Positions 1 through 12,506 of a stretch of 64,000 nucleotides of DNA are shown here, in pieces. The stretch's first letter is position 1. The number at the start of each line of letters is the position of its first letter. This DNA comes from an uncultured Pelagibacteraceae bacterium. Its GTDB lineage: Bacteria; Pseudomonadota; Alphaproteobacteria; Pelagibacterales; Pelagibacteraceae. The stretch is taken from contig CACKHK010000003.1 in assembly GCA_902599955.1 (NCBI GenBank), positions 1 to 64,000 of the forward strand. The letters run 5' to 3'. Under the pieces are notes generated by a model. It had not been told where the DNA came from and did no database searches. It saw only the letters and a list, made by a program, of their open reading frames with translations. The translations under genes were made by a program, and so were the position numbers.

Positions 1-1
1 A

Positions 2-1621
2 GATGGATTTTATTATGATTTTGCTAGAAAGGAACCTTTTACCTCTGAAGATTTAGAAAAAATAGAGAATAAAATGAGAGAAATCGTAGATAGAGACGAA
101 AAAACTTACAGAGAAGTTTGGAAAAGAAATGATGCAATTGAACATTTTAAAAAAAAGGGAGAAATATATAAAGCGGAAATTATAGAGAGTATTCCAGAGG
201 GTGAGGAAGTATCTTTATATTTTCATGGTGATTGGCATGATTTATGCAGAGGTCCCCACTTAACTTCAACTGGTAAAATTGGAAAATATTTTAAATTAAC
301 AAAAGTCTCTGGTGCTTATTGGAGAGGCGACTCAAATAATGAAATGTTACAAAGAGTTTATGGTACCAGCTGGTCCACTCAAAAAGAGTTAGACGATTAT
401 TTAACAAGAATCGAAGAAGCAGAAAAGAGAGACCATAGAAAAATTGGTAAAGAAATGGATCTTTTTCATTTCCGAGAAGAGAGTCCTGGATCAGTGTTTT
501 GGCATCAAAAAGGATGGAACTTATTTCAGAAACTTATTTCATATATGAGAATGAAACAAGAAACTGCAGGATATCAGGAAATAAACACTCCAGAAATATT
601 AGATCGATCACTTTGGGAAAAATCTGGCCATTGGGAAAAGTTTGGCGCAAATATGTACACTTCTACTACACCTGATGAAAAAGTTTTTGCTATAAAACCA
701 ATGAATTGTCCTGGTTGTGTTCAGGTTTTCAATCAAGGTTTAAAAAGTTATAGGGATTTACCATTAAAAATGTCAGAATTTGGAAAAGTTCATAGGTATG
801 AACCTTCTGGAGCTCTTCATGGATTATTACGTGTAAGAGCATTTACTCAAGATGATGCACATATTTTTTGCACAGAAGAACAAATTACACAGGAATGTTT
901 AAGCGTAACAAATTTGATTTTGGAAATATATAAAGATTTAGGATTTGAAGATGTAATTTTAAAATACTCTGATAGACCAGAGTTAAGAGTTGGGGACGAT
1001 AAAGTTTGGGATAAATCAGAGGCAGCATTATTGGAGGCTATAAAAGTAACAAAGTTAGAATACTCTATAAATAAAGGTGAAGGTGCTTTTTATGGGCCTA
1101 AAATTGAATTTGTTTTAAGAGATGCAATCGGAAGAGATTGGCAATGTGGAACTTTACAAGTTGATCTTAATTTACCAGAAAGATTAGGTGCTTCGTATGT
1201 AGATAGTGATGGAAACAAAAAGGTACCAGTTATGTTACACAGAGCTTTATTTGGGTCATTAGAAAGATTTATAGGAATTTTAATTGAAAATTATTCTGGA
1301 AAATTACCATTTTGGCTTTGCCCAGTCCAAACTATAGTTATCCCAATCTCAAATGATTTTGATGAATATGCAAAACTAGTAAATAATGAATTAAAAAAAG
1401 TAGGTTTAAGTTCTGAAGTTGATTTAAAAAATCATAATTTGAATTACAAAATTAGGGAACATTCATTAACTAAAGTCCCAATGTTACTTATATGTGGAAA
1501 AAAAGAAGTTGACAGCAACACAGTAACTATTAGAAAATTGGATTCTAAAAAACAAGAAACTATGGAATTAAAAGAATTCTTAAAAAAATATTCTGCTTTA
1601 AATAAAGCACCTTCAATTTAA
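2..1621 (+). CDS. thrS: Threonine--tRNA ligase (5' end outside window)
   Basis: Cytoplasmic class II synthetase that charges tRNA-Thr. The gene is cut by the left edge: the frame is open from base 2 and already reads as ThrRS (DGFYYDFARKEPF) before the first ATG at 74, which is therefore an internal Met. About 540 codons remain of a family norm near 640. Visible parts are the end of the editing domain (HGDWHDLCRGPHL), the zinc-site segment KPMNCPGC, class II motif 2 (HRYEPSGALHGLLRVR), motif 3 (LHRALFGSLERF) and the C-terminal anticodon-binding domain. The stop codon abuts the GTG start of infC with no spacer, in the classic thrS-infC-rpmI-rplT-pheST order. Identification is secure. Confidence 0.97.
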   Translation, partial: DGFYYDFARKEPFTSEDLEKIENKMREIVDRDEKTYREVWKRNDAIEHFKKKGEIYKAEIIESIPEGEEVSLYFHGDWHDLCRGPHLTSTGKIGKYFKLTKVSGAYWRGDSNNEMLQRVYGTSWSTQKELDDYLTRIEEAEKRDHRKIGKEMDLFHFREESPGSVFWHQKGWNLFQKLISYMRMKQETAGYQEINTPEILDRSLWEKSGHWEKFGANMYTSTTPDEKVFAIKPMNCPGCVQVFNQGLKSYRDLPLKMSEFGKVHRYEPSGALHGLLRVRAFTQDDAHIFCTEEQITQECLSVTNLILEIYKDLGFEDVILKYSDRPELRVGDDKVWDKSEAALLEAIKVTKLEYSINKGEGAFYGPKIEFVLRDAIGRDWQCGTLQVDLNLPERLGASYVDSDGNKKVPVMLHRALFGSLERFIGILIENYSGKLPFWLCPVQTIVIPISNDFDEYAKLVNNELKKVGLSSEVDLKNHNLNYKIREHSLTKVPMLLICGKKEVDSNTVTIRKLDSKKQETMELKEFLKKYSALNKAPSI

Positions 1622-2167
1622 GTGGCAGATTTTAAACAAAACTACTTTCAGAAAAGAACTAAGCCAAAAGGTCCTAGAACTAACCAAAGGATAACTTCTC
1701 AAGATGTTCAAGTCATCGCAAGTAACGGAGATAACTTAGGTATTCTTAATTTACAAGATGCAATTAATAGAGCGAAAGAGGAAGGTTTAGATTTAATTGA
1801 AATTGCTCCAAATGCAAAACCTCCAGTTTGTAAAATAATGGATATGGGAAAATATAAATACGATGCTCAAAAAAAAGCAAATAAAGCAAAGAAAAAGCAA
1901 AAAAAGATTGAATTAAAAGAAATTAAATTAAGACCTGTTACAGAAGTACATGATTATACTTTTAAAATAAAAAATGCACAAAAATTTATTGCTAAAGGAG
2001 ACAAGGTAAAATTTACAATAAGATTTAAAGGAAGAGAATTACAGCATTCAAGCTTGGGTAATGAGTTGATGGATAAGATCAAACAGGATATGGAGCCAGT
2101 TGGACGAGTTGAGCTTCAGCCTAAGTTTGATGGTAAACAAATGATTATGGTTATCCAGCCTTTATAA
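1622..2167 (+). CDS. infC: Translation initiation factor IF-3
   Basis: IF-3 binds the 30S subunit, prevents premature 50S joining and proofreads the start codon and initiator tRNA. The 181-residue length is normal for the family. The N-terminal domain contains QRITSQDVQVI and PPVCKIMDMGKYKYD, followed by a Lys-rich linker and the C-terminal domain (KIKLRP-like segment, RFKGRELQHSSLG). The start is GTG at 1622, immediately after the thrS stop; no ATG precedes the conserved core in this frame. A non-ATG start fits the known autoregulation of infC, in which IF-3 discriminates against its own weak start codon. No clear Shine-Dalgarno is visible. Confidence 0.96.
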   Translation: MADFKQNYFQKRTKPKGPRTNQRITSQDVQVIASNGDNLGILNLQDAINRAKEEGLDLIEIAPNAKPPVCKIMDMGKYKYDAQKKANKAKKKQKKIELKEIKLRPVTEVHDYTFKIKNAQKFIAKGDKVKFTIRFKGRELQHSSLGNELMDKIKQDMEPVGRVELQPKFDGKQMIMVIQPL

Positions 2168-2221
2168 GCCTTATTTCTGGTTGTAAATTAATATTAATAT
2201 TTGTATAACCCCACAAAAATT

Positions 2222-2428
2222 ATGCCTAAATTAAAAACAAAAAGTTCAGCAAAAAAAAGATTTAAAATATCAGCTAGAGGCAAAGTTATAACTGCTCAAG
2301 CTGGAAAAAGACATGGTATGATTAAAAGAACAAATTCACAGATTAGGAAGCAAAGAGGAACTACGGTAATGTCTAAACAAGATGGTAAAATTGTAAAATC
2401 TTACATGCCGTATAATCTAAGAGGATAA
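2222..2428 (+). CDS. rpmI: 50S ribosomal protein L35
   Basis: Small basic component of the large ribosomal subunit, 68 residues. The start is set at the ATG at 2222, giving the canonical N-terminus [15 protein letters not shown]; an in-frame TTG at 2201 would add seven unrelated residues and is rejected. The body shows the typical L35 pattern [20 protein letters not shown]. It sits between infC and rplT, one base before the rplT start, and is surely co-transcribed with them. Confidence 0.96.
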   Translation: MPKLKTKSSAKKRFKISARGKVITAQAGKRHGMIKRTNSQIRKQRGTTVMSKQDGKIVKSYMPYNLRG

Positions 2429-2429
2429 T

Positions 2430-2786
2430 ATGGCTAGAGTAAAACGAGGTGTAACAAGTAGAGCTAAACATAAAAAAGTATTAAAAGCTGTAAAGGGACA
2501 GTGGGGTAGACGAAAAAATACCATAAGAGTTGCCAGGCAGGCAATGGAAAAAGCTATGCAGTATGCCTATAGAGATAGAAGAAACAAAAAAAGAGATTTT
2601 AAGTCACTTTGGATTCAAAGAATTAACGCTGGAGTTAGATCTGAAGGTTTAACTTATTCTAAATTTATTAACGGCCTAAATAAGACAGGTATTAAAATAG
2701 ATAGAAAAATACTTGCTGAAATAGCTTATGACAATCCAGAAGCATTCAAAACTATAGTTAAAAAAGCTCAAGCAGCATTAAACTAA
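2430..2786 (+). CDS. rplT: 50S ribosomal protein L20
   Basis: L20 binds 23S rRNA early in 50S assembly and in several bacteria represses the infC-rpmI-rplT operon by binding its mRNA. The 118 residues are full length and start [19 protein letters not shown]. Basic helix-forming segments ([36 protein letters not shown]) are typical of the family. Only one base separates it from rpmI. No L20 pseudoknot operator was demonstrated here by eye. Confidence 0.97.
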   Translation: MARVKRGVTSRAKHKKVLKAVKGQWGRRKNTIRVARQAMEKAMQYAYRDRRNKKRDFKSLWIQRINAGVRSEGLTYSKFINGLNKTGIKIDRKILAEIAYDNPEAFKTIVKKAQAALN

Positions 2787-2829
2787 TTTTCATTGTTGTT
2801 TTTCTAGAGTTAACAAATATTCTACGAAT

Positions 2830-3897
2830 ATGTCCGATATAAAAAAAATTAAAGATGAATATTTAAAAAAATTAAACAACAATCTAGACATAGAAAATGT
2901 AAATCAAATAAAAACTGAATTGTTTGGTAAAAATGGACAAATTTCAAATTTTTTTAAAACTTTAGGCTCATTACCCAATGATGAAAGAAAAAAATTTGCT
3001 TCAGATTTAAATTCAATAAAAGAGGAACTTCAAGAAAAAATAAATTCCAAACTTCAAGAAATTGAAATTAAAGAAATTAACTCTAAACTTGAGAATGAAA
3101 AATTAGATGTAACTTTACCTGAGAGAGAAATAAAACAAGGAAAAATTCATCCTGTCTCGCAAGTTATTGATGAGATATCTTCAATATTTTCTGAAATAGG
3201 CTTCAGTGTAGAAGAAGGGCCAGATGTAGAGAATGAGCATTATAATTTTACTGCATTAAATACTCCTGATAATCATCCAGCAAGAGATATGCATGACACT
3301 TTTTATTTAGATAAAAATAAAGAAATATTATTAAGAACTCATACGTCTCCTGTACAAGTTAGAACGATGTTGAATGGAAAACCTCCATTTAAAATTATCG
3401 CTCCTGGAAGAACATATAGATCTGATAGTGACCAAACCCATTCCCCAATGTTTCATCAAGTCGAAGGACTTCATATTGATAAAGATATAAATATGGGTCA
3501 TTTAAAAGGCTGTTTAAATTACTTCATAAAATCTTTTTTTGAAGTCGATAAAATTAAAATGAGATTTAGACCTAGTCATTTTCCTTTTACTGAACCATCC
3601 GCAGAAGTTGATATTGGTTACGAGTTAAAGGACGGAAAAATAGTTATTGGTGAGGGAGATAAATGGTTAGAAATTCTTGGATGTGGAATGGTACATCCAA
3701 ATGTCTTGAAAAATGTGAATGTAAATCCAGATAAATACCAAGGTTATGCTTTTGGTATTGGAATTGATAGACTTGGAATGTTGAAATACGGCATAAATGA
3801 TTTAAGAGCTTTTTTTGAGACTGACTATAGATGGCTTAATCATTTTGGGTTTGATCCATTAGACGTTCCATCAAATTATAGAGGTCTAAGCAGATGA
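2830..3897 (+). CDS. pheS: Phenylalanine--tRNA ligase alpha subunit
   Basis: Catalytic subunit of the (alpha-beta)2 PheRS that charges tRNA-Phe. The 355-residue protein has an N-terminal coiled coil (about residues 1-100) and the class II core with motif 2 ([13 protein letters not shown], then [11 protein letters not shown]) and motif 3 ([17 protein letters not shown]). The substrate segment [12 protein letters not shown] is intact. Its TGA stop overlaps the pheT ATG by four bases (ATGA), implying translational coupling. Spacing from rplT is 43 bases without a recognisable terminator. Confidence 0.97.
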   Translation: MSDIKKIKDEYLKKLNNNLDIENVNQIKTELFGKNGQISNFFKTLGSLPNDERKKFASDLNSIKEELQEKINSKLQEIEIKEINSKLENEKLDVTLPEREIKQGKIHPVSQVIDEISSIFSEIGFSVEEGPDVENEHYNFTALNTPDNHPARDMHDTFYLDKNKEILLRTHTSPVQVRTMLNGKPPFKIIAPGRTYRSDSDQTHSPMFHQVEGLHIDKDINMGHLKGCLNYFIKSFFEVDKIKMRFRPSHFPFTEPSAEVDIGYELKDGKIVIGEGDKWLEILGCGMVHPNVLKNVNVNPDKYQGYAFGIGIDRLGMLKYGINDLRAFFETDYRWLNHFGFDPLDVPSNYRGLSR

Positions 3898-6303
3898 AAT
3901 TTACAATGAGTTGGTTAAAGGAACACCTTGAAACCAAGCATAAAGATACTCAGATTATTGATAAATTGACAGATATTGGACTTGAAGTTGAGAGCTTTGA
4001 AAATATAGGCTTTGATTTGGATAATTTTAAAGTGGCAAAAATTATAAATGCTGAGCAACATCCAAACGCGGACAGACTTAGGGTATGTGATGTTGATATA
4101 GGGCAACAAAAAATTGTTAAAGTCGTTTGTGGAGCACCAAATGCTAAAAAAGATCTTTTGACTGTTTATGCTGGTCCTGGATCAGTAATTCCAAAAAATA
4201 ATATGAAACTTACAGTCAGCAAGATTAGAGGAGTAACTTCATATGGGATGCTATGTTCGGAGTCAGAATTAAAATTATCAGATGAAAGTGAGGGTATAAC
4301 AGAATTAAAACAAAGCAAATATTCTGACAAAATAGGTAAAAATTTTTTTAAAAATAATACTGAAAAGGTTGTTGATCTATCAATAACTCCAAATCGACCT
4401 GACTGTTTAGGAGTTAGAGGTATAGCCAGGGATTTAGCTGCAGCAGGAGCAGGTAAATTAAAGAGTATTTCACATAAAAACACCAAGAAAGATGGATCAC
4501 AAAATATTAAAGTTTCAATTACAAAAGATAAAAATCAAGGTTGTACAATCTTTGCGAGTTGTCTCATAAAAGGAGTAACCAATAAAGAAAGCCCAAAATG
4601 GTTAAAAGAAAAAATTGAAACTCTTGGTCAAAAAACCAATTTCAGCAATTGTAGATATTACCAATTATGTCATGTTAGATTTAAATAGACCTCTACATGC
4701 ATATGATGCAGATAAAATTGACAAAGAAATTATAGTAAGAAACTCAAAAAAAGGTGAAACTTTTGAGGCTCTAGATAACAAGGAATATAAATTAGATGAT
4801 GGAATGTGTGTTATATCTGACCAATCTGGTGTGTTAGGCTTAGGAGGGGTAATTGGAGGAACACGTTCTGGTACTGAGTTAGAAACTAAAAATATTTTAT
4901 TGGAGTCTGCATACTTTATACCAAGATCAATTAGAAAAACTTCAAAATTACTGAACATTGATACCGATGCTAAATTTAGATTTGAAAGAGGAATTGACCC
5001 TCAATCAGTAGAACTTGGCTTGCAAAAAGCCTCTCAACTAATATCTGAAATTTGTGGAGGAAAGATCAGTAAATTTGATATTCAAAAAATTAAAAAATAT
5101 AAAAACTTAGAAATAAAATTTAATACATCTTTATTCGAAAAGATTACAGGTTTTAAAGTAAAAGAAAATGAGATCATTAAAATTTTGAAAGATCTAGGTT
5201 TCGAGGTTTCAAAAAAGAAATCAGAATTAAACCTAAGGGTTCCTTCTTGGAGACCTGACATAAGTCAACCGATAGATATAGTTGAAGAAGTTGTTAGAAT
5301 CAAAGGATATGAAAATATTGAAACTATAGAGCCAAAGAAAAATAGATTAAAAGACACATTAAATAAACAGCAAAAACTTTTTCATTTTTTACAACGTTCT
5401 GTAGCATCAAAAGGTTATTTAGAGACTGTTACTTGGTCATTCACAGATTCAAGAATAAATAATTTTTTTAAAGAAAATTTAAAAGAAATTAAAATAGTAA
5501 ACCCCATAAGCTCAGATTTAGATGTTTTAAGAAATTCAATTTTTTCAAATTTAGCTTTTTATTTAAAGAAAAATTTAGATAGAGGATTTAAAGATATTTC
5601 GCTTTTTGAAATTGGACCAATTTTCAAAAATAAACAGCCTGGAGAACAGTTGACAGTAATAGGTGCAATAAAATCGGGAAAAATTTCAAGATTAAATTGG
5701 AATGAAAAAGATAGATCGGTTGATATTTTTGATGTGAAAAAAGATTTAATTCAAACATTAATGGAGGCTGGATATGATAAACAAAGTTTTTTTATCAGGG
5801 ATAAATCTCCTTCTTACTATCACCCAGGAAAATCTGGTTCAGTTTATCTAGATAAGGATGATATTGATCCTGTTGCATATTTTGGAGAACTTCATCCAAA
5901 TATTGTTAAGAAGCTAGATATAAAAACTGAAGGAGTAGTTGGTTTTGAAATTTGTCTCGATTATTTAAAAGATACGAAAATAAAGCTAAAGGATCAAAAA
6001 CTAAACTTTGAATACTCAGATTATCAAAAATCAGAGAGAGATTATGCTTTTGTTGTAGATAAAAATTACAAAGCACAGGATTTAATAGAAATCATATCAT
6101 CAATCGATAAAAATCTAATAAGATCAATTAAAATTTTTGATATTTATGAAGGTGAAAATATTCCAGATGGAAAAAAATCGATAGCTCTCAATGTTACAAT
6201 TCAATCATCTGAAAAAACATTAGAAGAAAATGATCTTGAAAAAATTAATAAATTAATTATTTCAACTGTTGAGTCTAAGTCAGGCGCTAAAATTAGATCC
6301 TAA
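3894..6303 (+). CDS. pheT: Phenylalanine--tRNA ligase beta subunit, interrupted by a one-base frameshift
   Basis: The beta subunit binds tRNA-Phe and edits mischarged products. Two overlapping frames together encode a normal-length protein (about 800 residues). The first runs from ATG 3894 to a stop at 4688 and holds the EMAP-type tRNA-binding domain and the start of B3/4 ([14 protein letters not shown]). The second resumes at about 4636 with [16 protein letters not shown] and continues through B5, the class II-like core and the C-terminal FDX-ACB domain to 6303. The break falls in an A6 run at 4630-4635: with five As the sequence would read ...[16 protein letters not shown] without loss or gain. 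PheT is essential, so an assembly or sequencing indel, or slippage, is more likely than real loss. The stop abuts the lepA ATG. Confidence 0.9.
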
Positions 6304-8115
6304 ATGTCCACTGAAATTGATAACATAAGAAACTTTGCAATTATTGCTCATATTGATCATGGCAAATCTACAATAGCAGATAGAATAATACATAGATGTG
6401 GTGGATTAACAGATAGAGAAATGAAGGCTCAAGTCCTTGACTCAATGGATATTGAAAGAGAGAGAGGTATAACAATTAAAGCTCAAACAGTTAAATTAAA
6501 TTATAAATCCAAAGATGGAAAAAATTATATTCTTAATATTATAGATACCCCAGGACATGTTGACTTCAGTTATGAGGTTAGCAGGTCTTTGTATGCCTGC
6601 GAAGGATCAATATTAATTGTAGATAGCACACAAGGTGTAGAGGCTCAAACTTTAGCAAATGTCTATCAAGCATTAGATACTAACCATGAAATTATTCCGG
6701 TTTTAAATAAAATTGATTTACCTGCATCTGACATAGATAGAACAAATAAACAAATTGAAGACGTTATTGGAATAGATACTTCAAATGCTGTGCCATGTTC
6801 AGGTAAAACAGGTGAGGGTATTGATGACATTTTGGAGCAAATTATTCAAACACTACCTGGACCCAAAGGTGAAAAAGATGAAAAATTAAAGTGTTTATTA
6901 GTCGATAGTTGGTATGACACTTATCTTGGGGTAGTAATTTTAGTAAGAGTAATTGATGGGAAAATAAAAAATAATATGAAAATTAAAATGATGTCTTCTA
7001 ACAAAGAGTATTTTGTTGAAAAAGTTGGTGTTTTTACGCCAAAACCAAAGGATATTGACGAACTTAATTCAGGAGAAATTGGATTTATAACAACTGGAAT
7101 AAAAGTTTTATCTGAAACAAAGGTTGGAGATACAATTTGTGATGCTTCAAAACCATTAACAGAGATACTTCCAGGCTTTAAACCAAGTAAGCCAGTGGTT
7201 TTTTGTGGATTATTTCCTGTAGATAGTTCTGAATATCAAAAGTTAAAAGATGGTTTGGCTAAACTTAAATTAAATGACTCTAGCTTTTCTTTTGAGGCCG
7301 AGTCTTCCTCTGCATTAGGTTTGGGTTTTAGATGTGGTTTTCTGGGTTTGTTACATTTAGAAATTGTTACGGAGAGACTTGAAAGAGAATTTGATATTAA
7401 CTTACTTACTACAACTCCAGGCGTAGTTTATAAAATCCATTTGAACAGTGGTGAAGTAAAAGACTTGCAAAATCCATCGAGTTTACCAGATCCAACTTTG
7501 ATAAAATTTATTGAAGAGCCATGGATTAAAGCCACAATTATTACTCCAGATCAGTTTCTTGGACCAATAATAAAAATATGCCAAGATAAAAGAGGAATTC
7601 AAACAAATCTTAGTTATTCCGGTAATAGAGCCGTTTTAAATTATGAAATACCATTAAATGAAGTAGTATTTGATTTTAATGATAGATTAAAGTCTATGAC
7701 AAGTGGCTATGCTAGTTTTGACTATGAAATTATAGGACATAGAGAAGGTGATCTTGTTAAAATGAATATTCTTGTAAATGGAGAACCAGTAGATGCTTTA
7801 GCAATGATGATACACAAAGACTTTGCACAAAAAACTGGGAGAGAAGTGTGTGAAAAATTAAAAGACTTAATTCCTAGGCATAATTTTATGATACCAGTTC
7901 AAGCTGCCATAGGGGGAAAGATTATTGCAAGAGAGACAATTAAAGGTTTTAAAAAGGATGTCTTAACAAAAATTCATGGTGGAGGCGCTGTTGATAGAAA
8001 AAGAAAGCTACTTGAAAAACAGAAAAAAGGTAAGGCCAGAGCAAAACAATTTGGAAAAGTAGAGATTCCACAAGAAGCATTTATAGGTGTTCTTAAAATA
8101 TCTAAGGAAAAATAA
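6304..8115 (+). CDS. lepA: Elongation factor 4 (LepA), back-translocating GTPase
   Basis: Ribosome-associated translational GTPase implicated in back-translocation and 30S biogenesis. The 603-residue length is normal. G1 (AHIDHGKST), G3 (DTPGH) and G4 (NKID) are intact, followed by domain II and the LepA-specific C-terminal domain ([19 protein letters not shown], then PQEAFIGVL). The ATG follows the pheT stop with no spacer. The stop lies two bases before tRNA-Ser, so the tRNA may be released from a read-through transcript. Confidence 0.97.
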   Translation: MSTEIDNIRNFAIIAHIDHGKSTIADRIIHRCGGLTDREMKAQVLDSMDIERERGITIKAQTVKLNYKSKDGKNYILNIIDTPGHVDFSYEVSRSLYACEGSILIVDSTQGVEAQTLANVYQALDTNHEIIPVLNKIDLPASDIDRTNKQIEDVIGIDTSNAVPCSGKTGEGIDDILEQIIQTLPGPKGEKDEKLKCLLVDSWYDTYLGVVILVRVIDGKIKNNMKIKMMSSNKEYFVEKVGVFTPKPKDIDELNSGEIGFITTGIKVLSETKVGDTICDASKPLTEILPGFKPSKPVVFCGLFPVDSSEYQKLKDGLAKLKLNDSSFSFEAESSSALGLGFRCGFLGLLHLEIVTERLEREFDINLLTTTPGVVYKIHLNSGEVKDLQNPSSLPDPTLIKFIEEPWIKATIITPDQFLGPIIKICQDKRGIQTNLSYSGNRAVLNYEIPLNEVVFDFNDRLKSMTSGYASFDYEIIGHREGDLVKMNILVNGEPVDALAMMIHKDFAQKTGREVCEKLKDLIPRHNFMIPVQAAIGGKIIARETIKGFKKDVLTKIHGGGAVDRKRKLLEKQKKGKARAKQFGKVEIPQEAFIGVLKISKEK

Positions 8116-8116
8116 T

Positions 8117-8206
8117 GGAGAGGTGGCCGAGTGGTTGAAGGCGCACGCTTGGAAAGCGTGTATAGGGGAAACTCTATCATGGGTTCGAATCCCATTCTCT
8201 CCGCCA
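8117..8206 (+). tRNA. tRNA-Ser(GGA)
   Basis: Ninety-base class II tRNA with a long variable arm. Acceptor GGAGAGG pairs with TCTCTCC (one G-T pair), the discriminator is G and the CCA end is encoded (8204-8206). The anticodon stem ACGC/GCGT encloses the loop TTGGAAA, giving anticodon GGA. The T-loop GTTCGAATC is canonical. It begins two bases after the lepA stop and is convergent with the methyltransferase relic that ends at 8211. Confidence 0.96.
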
Positions 8207-8210
8207 AAAG

Positions 8211-8318
8211 TTAATAATTTCTAAAATAATAATCTTTTTTGCCATCACTTTGTATAATATTTATTTTGTTAAAATTTTTAACTTTTAAAATTTTATTTAT
8301 ATTTTCAAAATTTTTATC
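8211..8318 (-). pseudogene. Out-of-frame C-terminal tail of the FkbM-type methyltransferase
   Basis: On the minus strand, starting at 8318, a frame shifted relative to the upstream gene encodes 35 residues beginning DKNFENINKILKVKNF and ending KKDYYFRNY, with a stop at 8211. This looks like the normal tail of FkbM-family proteins, where a segment of the type IEIF-(D/E)KNF follows the DAEGHE motif. The main frame instead ends at 8297 after a few unrelated residues. A small deletion or a one-base indel near 8318-8325 is inferred. Confidence 0.6.
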
Positions 8319-9022
8319 AAATATATATTATTATTATCTAAATTATTTTCCAAACCTTCAAGAACCTCTTTTTCATGACCTTCAGCATCAATTTTCAAAA
8401 CTATATTTTTATTTTTTAAACTAAAAATATCGTCACCTTTCTTAAATTCCGCATATTCGGTGTGGAGATTCTTTAAGATTTCACCATTCTGTACAACCCC
8501 AAACCCACCTGTTTGAATATAATTTTTTTTTTTTAATGATTTCATTAGTAATTTTGAATTTTTATTAGAAAGTCCAAATTCAAATATTTCAATATTATTT
8601 AAATTTTTGTTAAGTAAGATGTTCTCTTTAAATTTTAATATAGTTTTTTTTATTGGCTCAAAGCTTTTAACTTTTATTTTATTATCATTTTTTGCGATAA
8701 CCATACTATATAAACCTGAATTGGCACCAACATCTATAAAGTAATCAAAATTAGAATTTTTTATTAATTTGAGAAGATAATCTATTTGAAGATGTTCATA
8801 TTTATTAAATAGTAATATTTCTTTGTCCATTGGTTCGTTGATATTTCCTGTGAATTTTAAACCAAAGTACTCATAATTAATTTTTTCAATTTTTAGAAAA
8901 TTGTAAAAATTTTTAACAATGGATGGATATATTCTTCTTATAATAGGAATGCTCTTAAATAGCTTTTTTATCATTTTTACGAATCTTACATAATTTTCCA
9001 AAAGTTGAATGAAAAATTTCAC
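8297..9022 (-). CDS. FkbM-family SAM-dependent methyltransferase, C-terminally frameshifted
   Basis: Predicted O-methyltransferase of the FkbM type, a family often acting on sugars of surface glycans; the actual substrate is unknown. The 241-residue frame contains SAM motif I (FIDVGANSGLYSMVIA), the acidic SFEP segment and the family hallmark VLKIDAEGHEKEVLEGL at about residues 208-224. After IYL the protein ends abruptly at ILKI, while the expected tail lies in another frame (8318-8211). It is a lone minus-strand gene between tRNA-Ser and gyrB and is exceptionally AT-rich, which suggests an accessory insertion. It may be a recent pseudogene or a one-base sequence error. Confidence 0.8.
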   Translation of the reverse strand: MKFFIQLLENYVRFVKMIKKLFKSIPIIRRIYPSIVKNFYNFLKIEKINYEYFGLKFTGNINEPMDKEILLFNKYEHLQIDYLLKLIKNSNFDYFIDVGANSGLYSMVIAKNDNKIKVKSFEPIKKTILKFKENILLNKNLNNIEIFEFGLSNKNSKLLMKSLKKKNYIQTGGFGVVQNGEILKNLHTEYAEFKKGDDIFSLKNKNIVLKIDAEGHEKEVLEGLENNLDNNNIYLIKILKI

Positions 9023-9118
9023 TTTTTTATTAAAATTTGAAAAGTAAAAAAAAAAATTAATTATTCTTGAAATTATTCAAGTATTTCCTCATTAATTTGA
9101 GCTTAATGTTAAAGCAAA

Positions 9119-11225
<2,107 letters not shown>

Positions 11226-11228
11226 TTG

Positions 11229-12506
11229 ATGGAGTTTACCAGTAATTCCAAATCATCACATCTAAACAAAATAACATACGTCAATTTAAGGTGGATTGGT
11301 GTAATAGGTCAATTTATTACTATAAATGTTGTCGCATTCTTATTAAAATTTGAGTTTAATTTTTTTCTGGCAAATATCATAGTTTTAGTAGGTGCTCTAA
11401 GTAACATTTTCTTGTTTTATTTTTTTAAAAAAAATCAATTACAAGAAAAAATATCCCTAACTTTTCTTACCCTTGATATTTTACAACTGAGTTTTTTGCT
11501 TTATTTAACTGGTGGTACTATAAATCCATTCTCAATATTCTTGATTATACCAAGTATATTTGCCTCAAGTAGCCTAAGTATTAGAACAAATATTTTATTA
11601 ATAATTTTAACAATTTCTTCAATTATTTTACTTACTTTTTATCATCAAGAATTACCTTCACCATTAAATGAATATATTTTTAGTAATTACTATTATTATT
11701 CAATTCCTTTAGCTTTAATTATTGCACTCCTTTTCTTGAGTTATTTTGCATTAACGTTTGGAAATGAGTCAAAAGTAAGAAAAAATGCATTAGATAAAAT
11801 TCAGGAAGTTATTTCTAAAGAGCACGAGTTGGTATCTTTAGGTGGGCAAGCCGCAGCAGCTGCTCATTCATTGGGTACTCCATTATCTACAATTAAGATT
11901 ATATCTCAAGATTTATACAATAATTTTAAAAATAATAGAGACCTTAAAAAAGATATTGAATTGCTTGTTAGCCAAGTTGATAGATGTAATGAAATATTAA
12001 AAAAGTTATCTTTAAACCCTGTAGTTGAGGATGATTTTATAGATAAAAATATAAGTTTATATGATTATGTAAAAGAAATAGTCAATTCTTTTAGAGAGAT
12101 ATCAGATAAAAATTTTATTATTAATATAGAGCAAGATTATAACTCATTTGAAATTTCAAAATCGATTGAGATAGTTTATGGTATAAGAAATTTTATTGGA
12201 AATGCAAATAAATTTTCACAAAAAAATATTTTCATATCAATAACTAGTGACAGTGAAAATTCAATCATATCAATAGAAGATGATGGATCAGGTTTTCCTA
12301 AAGATATACTTAAGAAAATTGGAGAGCCATATATTAAGTCACTTCAATCTAAAAATAAGTCCAGAGCAGGACTTGGTTTGGGGATATTTATAGGAAAAAC
12401 TTTGTTAGAAAAAAATAAAGCTAAACTTTTAATAAGAAACTCAGAAACAAGAGGTGGTGGCGAAATTAAAATTGAATGGTCAAATAAAGATTTAAAAAAT
12501 ATTTAG
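11229..12506 (+). CDS. regB: RegB/PrrB-type redox sensor histidine kinase
   Basis: Membrane sensor kinase of the RegB/PrrB/ActS family, which responds to respiratory redox state. Six or so hydrophobic segments fill residues 20-175 and include GGTINPF (95-101), the family's quinone-responsive heptad. The H-box is [18 protein letters not shown] with the phosphoacceptor His near 213. A Cys near 253 ([10 protein letters not shown]) lies where RegB proteins have their redox-active Cys, an inference by position. HATPase motifs ([26 protein letters not shown]) follow. ATG 11229 is preferred to the overlapping TTG 11226. No regA response-regulator gene is adjacent. It converges on cobT with a four-base overlap. 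Confidence 0.88.
   Translation: MEFTSNSKSSHLNKITYVNLRWIGVIGQFITINVVAFLLKFEFNFFLANIIVLVGALSNIFLFYFFKKNQLQEKISLTFLTLDILQLSFLLYLTGGTINPFSIFLIIPSIFASSSLSIRTNILLIILTISSIILLTFYHQELPSPLNEYIFSNYYYYSIPLALIIALLFLSYFALTFGNESKVRKNALDKIQEVISKEHELVSLGGQAAAAAHSLGTPLSTIKIISQDLYNNFKNNRDLKKDIELLVSQVDRCNEILKKLSLNPVVEDDFIDKNISLYDYVKEIVNSFREISDKNFIINIEQDYNSFEISKSIEIVYGIRNFIGNANKFSQKNIFISITSDSENSIISIEDDGSGFPKDILKKIGEPYIKSLQSKNKSRAGLGLGIFIGKTLLEKNKAKLLIRNSETRGGGEIKIEWSNKDLKNI

Noticed and set aside
4166..4486. Minus-strand 106-codon frame opposite pheT
   Set aside because: Antisense shadow of a conserved gene with no independent signals.
8239..8424. Plus-strand 61-codon frame
   Set aside because: Phe/Leu/Tyr-rich shadow of the AT-rich FkbM gene on the other strand; no start context.
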